A stretch of 64,000 nt of DNA from Verrucomicrobiota bacterium (GCA_023443455.1 JAEZUE010000058.1:1-64000), one strand, 5' to 3'; positions 42,471 through 51,222 are shown, numbered from the stretch's first letter. Program-made: numbers and translations. The notes: generated by a model from the letters alone, not told the origin.

Positions 42471-42704
42471 GCCGACGACCCGATTGCCGTGTGGACCAGC
42501 GTTGGTCGGGGCGATCTCGACCGTAGGTTGGCGGCACTTGCATCGGTGCGGCCGAGGCCCGATCCCACGCCGCCTCGCCGGCTCCGTACCCGTGGGGGCG
42601 AGCTCGCACCCGCGGCCACCGACAAGCCCGCGCCGGGCCAGTCGCGGCGATTGCGCCCGCCGGGGTTCGACAGCGCACCGGCCCGCGTCCACCGTCGTGC
42701 CGTC

Positions 42705-43349
42705 ATGAAGCCCCGCACCGACCACGCGGCCGCCTGCGCACACCTCGGCGCCGTCGACCCCACACTGGCGATCGTGATCGAACGCGCCCCGCCCTGCGAT
42801 CTGGCCCCGCGCCGGCTCGCCTCGCTCTTCGACGTGCTCCTGCGCGCCATCGTGTACCAACAACTCAATGGCAAGGCGGCGCACTCGATCCACCAACGCG
42901 TGCAGGCGTTGTTTCCGGGAAACCGCCCGACTCCGGCCGCCGTGCTCGCCCTCGCCGACGAACCGCTGCGCGCCGCCGGCCTCTCGCGCAACAAGCTCGC
43001 CTCGATCCGCGACCTCGCCGCCAAGAGCATCGACGGCACCGTGCCGACCCCGGCCACGGCAAAGAAGCTCTCCGACGCGGAACTCGTCGCCCGCCTCACC
43101 GCAGTGCGCGGCATCGGACCCTGGACCGTGCACATGCTGTTGATGTTCGACCTCGGCCGCCCCGACGTGTTGCCGACCGGCGACTACGGTGTGCGCGAGG
43201 GCTTCCGCAAACTCTACCGCAAACGCCGGCAACCGACGCCCGCCGAGCTCGAGAAACACGCCCGCCGTTGGGCGCCCTATCGCTCGGTGGCGTCGTGGTA
43301 CCTCTGGCGCGTGCACGAGATCGAGCTGCCACAGGAAGGTGACCGGTGA
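42705..43349 (+). CDS. DNA-3-methyladenine glycosylase II-like (HhH-GPD)
   Basis: 214-residue base-excision repair protein. The helix-hairpin-helix is LTAVRGIGPWTVHMLLMF and the GPD loop ends in the catalytic aspartate in LPTGDYGVREGFRK. The N-terminal LLRAIVYQQLNGKAAHSI is the usual opening of this superfamily. It lacks the four-cysteine iron-sulfur cluster of EndoIII/MutY, matching AlkA/Mag1-like glycosylases that remove alkylated bases. ATG 42705 gives the complete domain; the frame is open further upstream in repeat-like sequence. Confidence 0.9.
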   Translation: MKPRTDHAAACAHLGAVDPTLAIVIERAPPCDLAPRRLASLFDVLLRAIVYQQLNGKAAHSIHQRVQALFPGNRPTPAAVLALADEPLRAAGLSRNKLASIRDLAAKSIDGTVPTPATAKKLSDAELVARLTAVRGIGPWTVHMLLMFDLGRPDVLPTGDYGVREGFRKLYRKRRQPTPAELEKHARRWAPYRSVASWYLWRVHEIELPQEGDR

Positions 43350-43500
43350 CCAGTTTCCGGTGGACGGTTGTCCATGCTCTGTAACAGGCGATTGGCAACC
43401 TGCCCTCCCGTCTCCGCTTCCTGATGTCATGAGTTCCGGATTCTCCGGCCTCTCGCCGCGCGGAACCTTTTGCGGTCAACCGGTCCTCCAAGCGCACATT

Positions 43501-43536
43501 GGACACAAATCGGACAACCCGGTAATCATCCGGTAA
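43501..43536 (+). promoter_or_regulatory. Direct repeats with 11-bp spacing
   Basis: GGACA occurs at 43501 and 43512, and GGTAA at 43521 and 43532. Each pair is exactly 11 bp apart, the layout bound by OmpR/PhoB-type response regulators. The stretch lies 25-60 bp before the next gene start. An OmpR-type two-component system lies 2-5 kb downstream. Linking them is inference. Confidence 0.35.
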
Positions 43537-43561
43537 CAAACCCCCGCTATCTTCGGCGCCG

Positions 43562-45040
43562 ATGAACACGCTCTCTCCCCTCTTCCTGATTCCGGGCACC
43601 GCCCGTCGCCTCGCCCTCGCCCTCTGCCTCGCCGGTGCCGCCGGTCCGTCGCACGCCCAACAGCCCGCCCCCACCGGTTCGATCGCCGAACTGATGGAAC
43701 TCGGTATCTACTCCGAGGAGACAAAGGGCGACATCGACGCCGCGATGCAGGTGTACCAGCAAATCCTGGCCGACACGCAGGCGACCAAGTCCCTCGCCGC
43801 CCAGGCGCTCTTCCGCCTCGCGCTCTGCCACGACAAGAAGGGCGACCTCGCCGCCGCCACCGCCGCCTGCGAGAAACTCATCCAGGACTACCCGGCCGAA
43901 AAGGACCTCGTCGCCGCCGCGAGCGAATACCTCACCGACGGCGCCGCGCTCCTGCCCGCGCCGTGGGGCGACGAGGAACAGGTCGACTACGACATCAAGC
44001 TCGCGAGCGGAGTGACCATCGGCTTCGGCCGTTACGAGGTCCGCCGGGCCTCCCTCGACGGACGCCCGATCTGGCAGTTCGACTCCCTCCAGTTGGCCGG
44101 GCAGATCGCGCGCAGCCGGACCCAGACCGAGGTCGATTCGATGAAACCGATCTCCTGCGACTGGCGCACCCAGTTGATGGGCTCGGCCTACACTCGCTAC
44201 GCCAACGGCAAGGCCGAGATCACCGTCGCCAAGGCCGGAACCCGCTCCGTCGACCTGCCGGCCGGCGTGGTGTACGACAACGAGGAATGCCTCCAGCTCA
44301 TCCGCCGTCTGCCGTTGGCCGTCGGATACAAGCGCACCCTCACGGTCTTCGTCGGGCTGGGGGGCCAGTCGGTCCCGGTGGCGCTCTCGGTCGTCGGCAC
44401 GGAGAAGATCGATGTGCCCGCCGGTTCGTTCGAGTGCCTCAAGACCGAACTGAAGCTGCCCAACGGCGTCCAGACGTTCTGGTTCGCCAACGACGCGCGC
44501 CGCTATCTGATCAAGTTCGAGGCCGGGATGGTCGCGGCCCTCACCACCGCGATCCGCAACCAGATCCCCCAGGGGCCGGTCACGATGACCGAACCCACGC
44601 TCGGCTATTCCGTCACCGTGCCGGCCGGCTGGATCGCCAGGAAGGATGTAAGCCCGGAGCACGCCGATCAGCCCTCGCTCATGGTCGTCGATCAGGACGG
44701 CATCGCCGCCACGATCGTGAAGGTCATCCCGAAGGCCAAATTCGGTGCCGAACAGATCGCCTCGCTCCGTGCGCTCGCCGACAACCAGATCGCCGCAGGA
44801 AAGAAATTCACCACCGAGTTCAACGTGCATGAGGACTCGTGGAAGGATGCCGCGGTCGATGGCCAACCGGCGCTCTCGTTCGTCGCCGACCACGTGAAGG
44901 GCCCCGTCAAGATGCTTGCCCTGGTCACCGTGGCGATGGTCGGTGACAACACCGTCGACATTTCGACCTACGTGGCTCCCGAGGCCGCCGAAGCCTATCG
45001 CGCCAAGCACGAGGCGATCCTCGCCGGCTATCGCAATTGA
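43562..45040 (+). CDS. Secreted TPR-containing protein of unknown function
   Basis: 492-residue exported protein. The signal peptide ends at LAGAAGPSHA (about residue 33). A short TPR-like helical segment follows (AMQVYQQILADTQATKSLAA, ALFRLALCHDKKGDLAAATA, ACEKLIQDYP). A beta-rich part has IDVPAGSFECLKTELKLPNG, reminiscent of DUF3108-type domains. The C-terminal about 140 residues (LGYSVTVPAGWIARK) resemble PsbP/DUF-like lipoprotein domains. No catalytic motif is seen. It is followed by a 66-residue gene and a histidine kinase, and may be the sensed or controlled envelope protein of that system; that is inference. Confidence 0.7.
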   Translation: MNTLSPLFLIPGTARRLALALCLAGAAGPSHAQQPAPTGSIAELMELGIYSEETKGDIDAAMQVYQQILADTQATKSLAAQALFRLALCHDKKGDLAAATAACEKLIQDYPAEKDLVAAASEYLTDGAALLPAPWGDEEQVDYDIKLASGVTIGFGRYEVRRASLDGRPIWQFDSLQLAGQIARSRTQTEVDSMKPISCDWRTQLMGSAYTRYANGKAEITVAKAGTRSVDLPAGVVYDNEECLQLIRRLPLAVGYKRTLTVFVGLGGQSVPVALSVVGTEKIDVPAGSFECLKTELKLPNGVQTFWFANDARRYLIKFEAGMVAALTTAIRNQIPQGPVTMTEPTLGYSVTVPAGWIARKDVSPEHADQPSLMVVDQDGIAATIVKVIPKAKFGAEQIASLRALADNQIAAGKKFTTEFNVHEDSWKDAAVDGQPALSFVADHVKGPVKMLALVTVAMVGDNTVDISTYVAPEAAEAYRAKHEAILAGYRN

Positions 45041-45101
45041 GCACATCGCACTCGCGCCCGACCCACCGTCGGGCGCTTTCCCGCGTCCACAACCAAGTCC
45101 C

Positions 45102-45302
45102 ATGAAAACCAAACTCTTCACCGCCTCCGCCGGCATGTTTCGCACCCAAATCGACGTCTCCTCGCTCGAACGCCAGATGAACGACTGGCTCGCCGCCCGG
45201 CCGCAGCTCAAGATCGTCGACATCAAGCACTCCATGGCGAGTGGCGTCTGGAGCTACACCCAACTGGTCATCGCGCTCTACTACGAAGAACCCGCGAGCT
45301 GA
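45102..45302 (+). CDS. Small protein of unknown function, 66 residues
   Basis: Starts MKTKLFTASAGMFRTQIDVS and continues SLERQMNDWLAARPQLKIVD. The middle and end are IKHSMASGVWSYTQLVIALY followed by YEEPAS. It is a compact alpha/beta-looking protein without a signal or membrane segment. The pattern LERQMNDWLA...IVDIKHS...ALYYEE recalls small proteins of the DUF2674/sporulation-like type, but I cannot assign it. It lies between the secreted TPR protein and the histidine kinase on the same strand, with only 13 bp to the kinase GTG, so they are probably one operon. Confidence 0.65.
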   Translation: MKTKLFTASAGMFRTQIDVSSLERQMNDWLAARPQLKIVDIKHSMASGVWSYTQLVIALYYEEPAS

Positions 45303-45315
45303 CGGTTTTCGCCCC

Positions 45316-47229
45316 GTGCATCTGCGTCGTTCCACTCCCACCACCAACGGACGCCCCGCCTACGCGGGGCTTTCGTTGTTGTTGCTGTTCGTCGTGCTGG
45401 TGCCGTCGGCCTGCCTCCTGTGGTTCTCAAACCGTGCGGCCGAGAACGAACAACTGGCGGTGCGGCAGAAGCTCCAGGAATCCTATCGCCTCTATCTGGG
45501 GCTCGCGCAGGAGCGGCTGCAGGCGTTCTGGTCGGAGCTCGCCCACCAAAATCGCAACGACGCCGAAGCGACCGCCCCCGCCCTGCGCTTCGCCCGGGTG
45601 GTCGGCGGGGACCTCGCCGATGCGGTGGTTTGTCTCGGAGAATCCGGCACAGTGCGCTATCCCGACTCGCCCGCAGCGGCGCTCGCACGCGACGGGAACC
45701 GCGCCGAGTGGGCGGAGATCGAGGCGCTCGAGCGCCTCGATCCCGCGGCGGCCGCCGCGCGCCACGCGGAGACCGCCGCGCGGGCGACCTCCGCCGCCGG
45801 GATCGCCCGCGCCCTCCAGGCCCGCGCCCGTTGCCTGTTGCGCATCGACCGGAAGACCGAAGCGCTCGACCTGCTCGAGCGCCTCGCCACCGAAGCGCCA
45901 TACGGCTCCGCCACCGACAACCGCGGACGCCTGATCGCGCCCAATGCCGGCCTGCTCGCGCTCGAACTGCTCGACCGCGGCAGCCCCCGCTTCACATCGT
46001 TGCTCGGGCGGGTGCGGAACACGGCGCTCGACTACGCCAACCCCGTGTTCACATCTCCCCAACGGCGTTTCGTCCTGCGGGAACTCCAAAGTCTGGATCC
46101 GGATGAAAACATCGCACGCTGGCTCGCCGCCGAGGACCTCGCCGCGGCCTGGCCACGGTCGACGGAATTGCCGGCGGGCGAGCCCACGCTGCTCGCCGCG
46201 GAGGTCGCCGACCTCTGGCAATTCCCCACGGCCGACCGGCGCGAGATGCTCCTCTTCCGCACGGAATCGTTGCGGCGGCGACTCGCCGCTGCCGTTTCAC
46301 GACCCGAGACAGCCACCGCTCTCCAGCTCGCCTTCGTTGCACCCGGGCGGAGCCCTCCTCCGGCGTTGCTCGTGCAACCGGCCGGCGCCGCGATGCCCGG
46401 TTGGCAGATCGCACTGATCTCCGGCGCCGAGGAGCCGGCCGAAAACACCCGCGCCGGCACCTACCTCTGGATCGCGGGCGTCGCCGTGCTGCTCGGCCTC
46501 CTGCTCGCCTACCTCGCGTGGGAGCTGCTGCGTCGCCAACTCGCGCTGACCCGCCTGCGCAACGATCTCGTCGCCAACGTCACCCACGAGCTGAAAACCC
46601 CGCTCGCCTCGATGCGGCTCTTCGTCGACACGCTGCTCAACAACCCCGACGTGTCGCCGGAAACCGGACGCGAGTACCTCGAGCTCATCGCCAAGGAAAA
46701 CCTCCGGCTCAGCCGACTGATCGACAACTTCCTCACCTACTCGCGGATCGAGCGGAACCGTTACGTCTACGACTTCACGGCCGTCCCCGCCGCCGCCATC
46801 GCCGAAGACGCCGCCGCCGTCGTGCGCGAGCGGTTCCAGCAGCCCGGTTGCACCTTCACCGTCACCGTCGAACCCGACCTCCCGGAAATCGAGGCCGACA
46901 GCGATGCCCTGGTCACCGCCCTGGTCAACCTGCTCGACAACGCCTGGAAGTACTCCGGGCCCGAGCGCCGGATCGGCTTCGCCGCCGAACGCCGCCAACA
47001 GCGCGTGGCGTTCTCCGTGACCGACAACGGCGTCGGGCTCACGCCACGCGAGGCCCGGCGGGTGTTCCAACGCTTCGAGCAGGTGCGTAGCCAATCCTCG
47101 AATTCAGGCGGCTGCGGCCTCGGCCTGAGCATCGTGCAGTCGATCGTGGCCGCACACCGCGGCACCGTCGCCGTCGACAGCGAGCCCGGGCGCGGGTCCA
47201 CCTTCACCATCGAACTGCCGATCGCATGA
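45316..47229 (+). CDS. Membrane sensor histidine kinase
   Basis: 637-residue inner-membrane sensor. TM1 (AGLSLLLLFVVLVPSACLLW, about residues 17-37) and TM2 (TYLWIAGVAVLLGLLLAYLA) bracket a periplasmic domain of about 350 residues, rich in helices and of unknown ligand. The kinase core has H-box NVTHELKTPLASMRL with His424, N-box NLLDNAWKYS, G1 DNGVGL, F-box RFEQV and G2 GGCGLGLS. GTG 45316 is chosen because the hydrophobic N-terminus follows and the upstream gene stops at 45302. It is partnered with the OmpR-type regulator at 47567, from which it is split by a REP-rich spacer. Confidence 0.9.
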   Translation: MHLRRSTPTTNGRPAYAGLSLLLLFVVLVPSACLLWFSNRAAENEQLAVRQKLQESYRLYLGLAQERLQAFWSELAHQNRNDAEATAPALRFARVVGGDLADAVVCLGESGTVRYPDSPAAALARDGNRAEWAEIEALERLDPAAAAARHAETAARATSAAGIARALQARARCLLRIDRKTEALDLLERLATEAPYGSATDNRGRLIAPNAGLLALELLDRGSPRFTSLLGRVRNTALDYANPVFTSPQRRFVLRELQSLDPDENIARWLAAEDLAAAWPRSTELPAGEPTLLAAEVADLWQFPTADRREMLLFRTESLRRRLAAAVSRPETATALQLAFVAPGRSPPPALLVQPAGAAMPGWQIALISGAEEPAENTRAGTYLWIAGVAVLLGLLLAYLAWELLRRQLALTRLRNDLVANVTHELKTPLASMRLFVDTLLNNPDVSPETGREYLELIAKENLRLSRLIDNFLTYSRIERNRYVYDFTAVPAAAIAEDAAAVVRERFQQPGCTFTVTVEPDLPEIEADSDALVTALVNLLDNAWKYSGPERRIGFAAERRQQRVAFSVTDNGVGLTPREARRVFQRFEQVRSQSSNSGGCGLGLSIVQSIVAAHRGTVAVDSEPGRGSTFTIELPIA

Positions 47230-47280
47230 GGGACCGCGCCATCCTCGCAGCCTCGTCGAGAACCGCCGGCACGCAAGAGC

Positions 47281-47307
47281 GTGGCGCAGGCGTCCCTGCC
47301 TGCGACC
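47281..47307 (+). repeat. REP-like element, GTGG type
   Basis: GTGGCGCAGGCGTCCCTGCC then TGCGACC; hairpin GCAGGC/GCCTGC. It matches 14496-14526 almost exactly. Confidence 0.75.
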
Positions 47308-47447
47308 CTCGGCCCCGGCCGGCTCCCGCGCCCACGAACAGTCCACGCCGCTCCCTTGCGGCACCACCCAACACCGCCGGCACGGAGGCCGGCGCCACGG
47401 TCGGCCCCGAGTGTGGAGCGGAACGCGCCAGCGTTTCGGTCAATCGA

Positions 47448-47474
47448 CGTCCGTGGCGTCCGCCGCCACGGACG
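47448..47474. repeat. Perfect 11-bp hairpin
   Basis: CGTCCGTGGCG (47448-47458), loop TCCGC, CGCCACGGACG (47464-47474). It is a REP-like palindrome in the kinase/regulator spacer, without a T-tract. Confidence 0.65.
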
Positions 47475-47520
47475 GATTCGATCCCCAGCGCCGTGGCGCA
47501 GACGTCGCTGCCTGAGTCCC

Positions 47521-47569
47521 CCGACTCCGACCATTTCCATCGCCCATTTTCCAACGCCCATTCCCCATG
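47521..47569 (+). repeat. Heptamer-period stretch at regulator start codon
   Basis: Seven-base steps CCGACTC, CGACCAT, TTCCATC, GCCCATT, TTCCAAC, GCCCATT, CCCCATG. The last unit contains the ATG of the response regulator. A similar period-7 stretch (32260-32294: GTCTCCA, CACTTCG, ATCGCCC, ATCTCCG, ATCTCCT) abuts the ATG at 32298. No Shine-Dalgarno-like purine run is visible in either case. Confidence 0.55.
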
Positions 47570-48256
47570 TCCGCCGCCGAAATCCTCATCATCGAAGACG
47601 ACCCCGCGCTGCTCCGCGGGTTGAAGGACAACTTCGCCCTGGCCGGCTATGCCGTGCGCACCGCCGACGACGGGCAACGCGGGCTCGACGCCTTGCTCGC
47701 CCAAGCGCCCGATCTGCTCCTGCTCGACCTGATGCTCCCGAAAGTGAGCGGTTACGACATCTGCCAGACCGCCCGCGCCCGCGGTCTCACGATGCCGATC
47801 GTCATGCTCACCGCCAAGGGCCAGGAGGAGGACATCGTGCGCGGCCTCGAACTCGGTGCCGACGACTACGTCACGAAGCCCTTCGGTATCCGCGAACTGC
47901 TGGCACGGGTGAAGGCCTTTCTCCGGCGCAACAGCACCACCGGGTCCGCCGCCCTAGCCTTCGGCGACTTCCGCCTCGACCCGGCAGCGCACAAGCTCTT
48001 CCGCGGCGACGAGGAGATCCCGCTCACGGGCAAGGAGTTCAAATTGCTCGAGTTCTTCCTCGCCCGCCCCGGTCGCGCGCTCACGCGCAACAACATCCTC
48101 GACGCCGTCTGGGGCGACGACGTCTTCGTGACCGACCGCAGTGTCGACCGTTGCGTGACCACGTTGCGCGCGAAGATCGAGGTCGACTCCCGCTCGCCGC
48201 GTTTCGTCCGCACGATCCGCGACATCGGCTACCGCTTCGAAAACGGATCACCGTAG
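47567..48256 (+). CDS. OmpR/PhoB-family response regulator
   Basis: 229-residue regulator. The receiver domain has the acidic pair Asp11-Asp12 (IIEDDP), phosphorylation site Asp54 (LLLDLMLP), Thr82 (MLTAKG) and Lys104 (TKPFG). The C-terminal winged helix has LTGKEFKLLEFFLARPGRAL, TRNNILDAVWGDDVFVTDRS, VDRCVTTLRAKIE and RTIRDIGYRFE. It is expected to be phosphorylated by the upstream kinase and to bind direct repeats with 11-bp spacing. The start codon is embedded in a 7-bp-period tract. Confidence 0.95.
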   Translation: MSAAEILIIEDDPALLRGLKDNFALAGYAVRTADDGQRGLDALLAQAPDLLLLDLMLPKVSGYDICQTARARGLTMPIVMLTAKGQEEDIVRGLELGADDYVTKPFGIRELLARVKAFLRRNSTTGSAALAFGDFRLDPAAHKLFRGDEEIPLTGKEFKLLEFFLARPGRALTRNNILDAVWGDDVFVTDRSVDRCVTTLRAKIEVDSRSPRFVRTIRDIGYRFENGSP

Positions 48257-48416
48257 GTCGCTCCTCCAGGACGACCAGGCTGCATCCGCGCCCGCCTTCG
48301 CGACCGCGCCAAACAGCGCGGACCGGAGCGGCATCCCTCGATTCCCGACCACCCGGAACAATTTCCGCAAATCGGTAAACCGACGGCGCCATGGACCGAT
48401 ATTCCGGGCCAGCCGC

Positions 48417-49487
48417 ATGCCCCACATCTACGCCCATCGCAACGCCGTCCCCAAGACCATGCGAGCGCTCGCCAAGATCGACCCGAAACCCGGGCTGAAA
48501 TTGATCGAGGCGCTCGTGCCCACCCCCGGACCGGGCGAGGTCCTCATCCGGGTAAGGCGCACCGCCCTCAGCGCCGCAGCCGTCCAAACCGACCGGTGGG
48601 ACAACTGGGCCCGGCAAACCATTCGGCCCCCGGTGATCGTGGGCCACGAATTCGTCGGTCTGGTCGCCAGCATCGGCCCGGGCGTCAGCGACTTCCACCA
48701 GGGGGAACTCGTGCTCGGCGAACCCTACATCGCCTGCGGCACGTGCCGGCATTGCCTCGCGGGGCGCCGCCACCTCTGCGCCTCGGCCCGGCGACTCGGG
48801 CAGGACCGCGACGGAGCCTTTGCGGAATACGTCTGCCTGCCGCAAAACGCGGTCTGGCACGCCGACCCCCGCCTGCCGCTCGACGTGCTCGCCTGCTTCG
48901 GTCCGCTCGGGCAGGCCGTGCGAATCGCGCGGCGCTTCGACCTGCTCGGTGCCCACGTTTTGGTTACCGGGGCGAACGCGCTGGGCGGCATGACCGCAGC
49001 GATCGCGCGCCATGCCGGTGCCCGCAGCGTCGTGGTGGTCGACGCCAATCCCGGCGGCCTCGAGCTGGCCCGCAGCCTCGGCGGCACGCACGCGGTCGAC
49101 ACCCGCACCGAAGAGATCGGCACGATCCAGCGCGAACTCGGCATCATCGACGGGTTCGACCTCGGCATCGAGACCTCGGGCCGCTCCGCGGCGCTCTCCG
49201 ACCAGATCACCCACCTGCGGCACGGCGGCCAGCTCGCACTGCTCGGCTCGCCCTCGATCGAATCGCTGGTCGACGGACGAGCTGTCGTGACCAAACAGCT
49301 CTCGCTCCACGGCATCGATACACGCGACAACATCCCGCACTGGGAGCGACTCACCCTCGCGCTGCGCGGCGGGCTCGACATCACCGGGGTGATCACGCAC
49401 TGCCTGCCGGTAGGCTGCTTCCGCGAGGCCTTCGACCGCGCCGCCGCGGGGGAACCGGGCAAGATCATCCTCGATTGGGAAGGCTGA
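48417..49487 (+). CDS. Threonine-3-dehydrogenase-like MDR protein with altered catalytic zinc site
   Basis: 356-residue medium-chain dehydrogenase whose whole sequence follows L-threonine 3-dehydrogenase. Shared parts are VGHEFVGLVASIGPGV, the structural zinc set CGTCRHCLAGRRHLC, LVTGANALGGMTAAIARHAG and DGFDLGIETSG. The catalytic site differs. Where Tdh has TAICGTDVH, this protein has TALSAAAVQ (residues about 49-57), so the zinc Cys, the Thr/Asp and the His are all replaced. The region AIFDPFGNAV is ACFGPLGQAV here. His77 and Glu78 remain. Normal zinc-dependent threonine oxidation is therefore doubtful. ATG 48459 (MRALAKIDP) is an alternative start nearer to that of Tdh. Confidence 0.85.
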   Translation: MPHIYAHRNAVPKTMRALAKIDPKPGLKLIEALVPTPGPGEVLIRVRRTALSAAAVQTDRWDNWARQTIRPPVIVGHEFVGLVASIGPGVSDFHQGELVLGEPYIACGTCRHCLAGRRHLCASARRLGQDRDGAFAEYVCLPQNAVWHADPRLPLDVLACFGPLGQAVRIARRFDLLGAHVLVTGANALGGMTAAIARHAGARSVVVVDANPGGLELARSLGGTHAVDTRTEEIGTIQRELGIIDGFDLGIETSGRSAALSDQITHLRHGGQLALLGSPSIESLVDGRAVVTKQLSLHGIDTRDNIPHWERLTLALRGGLDITGVITHCLPVGCFREAFDRAAAGEPGKIILDWEG

Positions 49488-49597
49488 GTCTCCACGCCCC
49501 GATCACCGCGGAGGCCGCGTCTGAGCCATGACGCGGAACCCGCCGGAGTTTGAATTTCCCCCGTTCAGCCGATGGCCTTGGCGAGCGCCGCAGCGCG

Positions 49598-49623
49598 CCT
49601 GCAAGCATGCGCCCCCGGGTTCT
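49598..49623 (-). repeat. Degenerate GTAG-type REP
   Basis: On the minus strand it contains GGTAGAACCCGGGGGCGCAT followed by GCTTGCAGGCGCG, related to the CCTGCTTGCAGG hairpin family at 2575 and 32127. It lies in the 246-bp spacer between the Tdh-like gene and nrfA. Confidence 0.4.
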
Positions 49624-49683
49624 ACCTTCGTGCGGGCGACGCCTCGGCCCCCGCGCTGCGATCCGGCGGGTCGAAAACGGAAA

Positions 49684-49706
49684 GGGGCGCCGACCGGCGG
49701 CGCCCC
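49684..49706 (-). terminator. Hairpin terminator of nrfA
   Basis: GGGGCGCCG (49684-49692), loop ACCGG, CGGCGCCCC (49698-49706). It is a perfect 9-bp stem. On the minus strand it lies 28 bp after the nrfA stop and is followed by TTTCCGTTTT. Confidence 0.75.
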
Positions 49707-49733
49707 CCAAAAAAACAACGCTGGACTCGCGGG

Positions 49734-51203
49734 CTACTTCAGGTCCTTGACGACGAGCTCGCCCTGGCGGCCGTAGTCGATCGCCTCGCCGAGAATACGG
49801 GCGGCCTCCTGCGGGGCGTGGAAGCCCATCGAATTTTCCGCGTTGATGAAATCGACACGCCACTGCGCCTTGCGCTGCAGCTCGTAGGCCGGGGCGAGCT
49901 GCTCGGGTGTGGCACCGTTCTTCTTCGCCGCCTCGAGGGCGCGAATCAGGCCGACCACGGCGTCCTCGGCGCGGCCCATGAGGGCGAAGTTGCGATCCTG
50001 GATCGCGGCGACGCGCGCCTTGATCTCCTCCTCGGGGAAACGGTGGCAGGTCTGGCAGGAGCGGGTGACGTCGAGCAGCGGGCTGCGCACCTGATGATTG
50101 CTGATCTTCACCGCGCCCTCGCGAACGTACGGCATGTGGCAATCGGAGCAGGACACCCCCGAGCGGGCGTGCACGCCCTGGCTCCATAGTTCGAATTCAG
50201 GGTGCTGGGCCTTGATGACCTCGGCGCCGGTCTTGGCGTGGGTGTAGTCGAAGAATCGGTGGCCGTCGTCGAACTTGTACTCGTCGTAGGTGGCCTCGAT
50301 CTGTTCGGCCTTCAGGCCCTTGTCCCACGGGAAGAAGAGGGTCGTCTTCGGGCCGCAATAGTACTCGACGTGGCACTGGCCGCAGACCATGGAGCGCATC
50401 TCCTGGCGCGAGGCGTCGCGATTCGGGTCGTACGCGACCTTGCGGTCGCCACGGCGCCATTTCTCGATCGAGGGCAGGTGCGGCACGGGCTCTGCGCTGC
50501 GGGCCAGGGCGGCGATGCCGCCGAAGAAACCGGGCTTGGTCACGCGCAGCTGCATGCTCTTCGGATCGTGGCAGTCGATGCAGGCGACGGGGTGCGCGGC
50601 GAGTTTGGTCGCCTCGTTGTAGGGCATCTTGCAGACATCGACGAAACCGGCCTGCAGTTGGGCGCGGCCGTTTTCCGAATCGAGCGCGTCGTCGATGGTG
50701 CCGGGCGCACCAGCCTTGAGGCCCTGCTCGCGGTATAGCACGACGTTGCTGGCATGGCAATGCAGACAGGAGCCGGGCTGCGGCCGCTCGGTCACGCGCC
50801 TGGTCCTGCGCTGGTCCTCGAGCATGTGCGCGTGGCCGCGTCGCTGGGTGTAGTCGATCGCGAAGGCGTAGCCGGCGAAGATCTCCTTCAGGCGGGTGTC
50901 GGTGTCGATCTTGCTGATCGGCTCGCCCTCGCTGCCCGCGCCGCCGTATTTGGTCGAGAAGTTGTCGGCGGTGCGCAGGTAGGCGTCGTATTGGCGCGGG
51001 AAGTTCTTGCCCCACTCGGCGGGGTCGACGGTCTTATCGTCGAGCTCGACCAGCTTGAAGGCCGTCTGCCTCGCCTCGGCTTGGCGCTCCGCGACGTTGT
51101 TGAGGAGGGCAAGCACCAGGACGGTGGCGAGGACGGAGCCGGCGGCGACCAGGGAGAGGAGAAGCAGGGGGCGCCGTTTGCTGGGAGTGGATTGATCGCT
51201 CAT
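49734..51203 (-). CDS. nrfA: Cytochrome c552 nitrite reductase, catalytic subunit
   Basis: 489-residue pentaheme enzyme reducing nitrite to ammonium in the periplasm. An N-terminal helix (LLLLSLVAAGSVLATVLVLA) anchors or exports it. Heme sites are CLHCH (146-150), CIDCH (208-212), CGQCH (274-278) followed by VEYYCG with the active-site Tyr, CSDCH (352-356) and CQTCH (383-387). The active-site His is in SQGVHARSGV (His345), and the Arg is in YTQRRGHAH. The first heme has CXXCH where most NrfA have CXXCK. ATG 51203 is chosen for the MSDQST leader. It follows nrfH by 19 bp, and a terminator lies downstream. An FNR-like box lies before nrfH. Confidence 0.95.
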   Translation of the reverse strand: MSDQSTPSKRRPLLLLSLVAAGSVLATVLVLALLNNVAERQAEARQTAFKLVELDDKTVDPAEWGKNFPRQYDAYLRTADNFSTKYGGAGSEGEPISKIDTDTRLKEIFAGYAFAIDYTQRRGHAHMLEDQRRTRRVTERPQPGSCLHCHASNVVLYREQGLKAGAPGTIDDALDSENGRAQLQAGFVDVCKMPYNEATKLAAHPVACIDCHDPKSMQLRVTKPGFFGGIAALARSAEPVPHLPSIEKWRRGDRKVAYDPNRDASRQEMRSMVCGQCHVEYYCGPKTTLFFPWDKGLKAEQIEATYDEYKFDDGHRFFDYTHAKTGAEVIKAQHPEFELWSQGVHARSGVSCSDCHMPYVREGAVKISNHQVRSPLLDVTRSCQTCHRFPEEEIKARVAAIQDRNFALMGRAEDAVVGLIRALEAAKKNGATPEQLAPAYELQRKAQWRVDFINAENSMGFHAPQEAARILGEAIDYGRQGELVVKDLK

Positions 51204-51222
51204 GGTCGGAAGGGAGAAGGGT

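Larger units (their letters stand above)
47230..47566. other. 337-bp REP-rich spacer between sensor kinase and regulator genes
   Basis: No gene is supported. It contains a GTGG-type REP at 47281-47307, a near copy at about 47492, a long hairpin at 47448-47474, other GC hairpins (CGCCGGCACGGAGGCCGGCG region near 47374), and a 7-bp-period stretch (47521-47569) that runs into the regulator start codon. The kinase and regulator are therefore separated by accumulated repeats. Confidence 0.75.
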
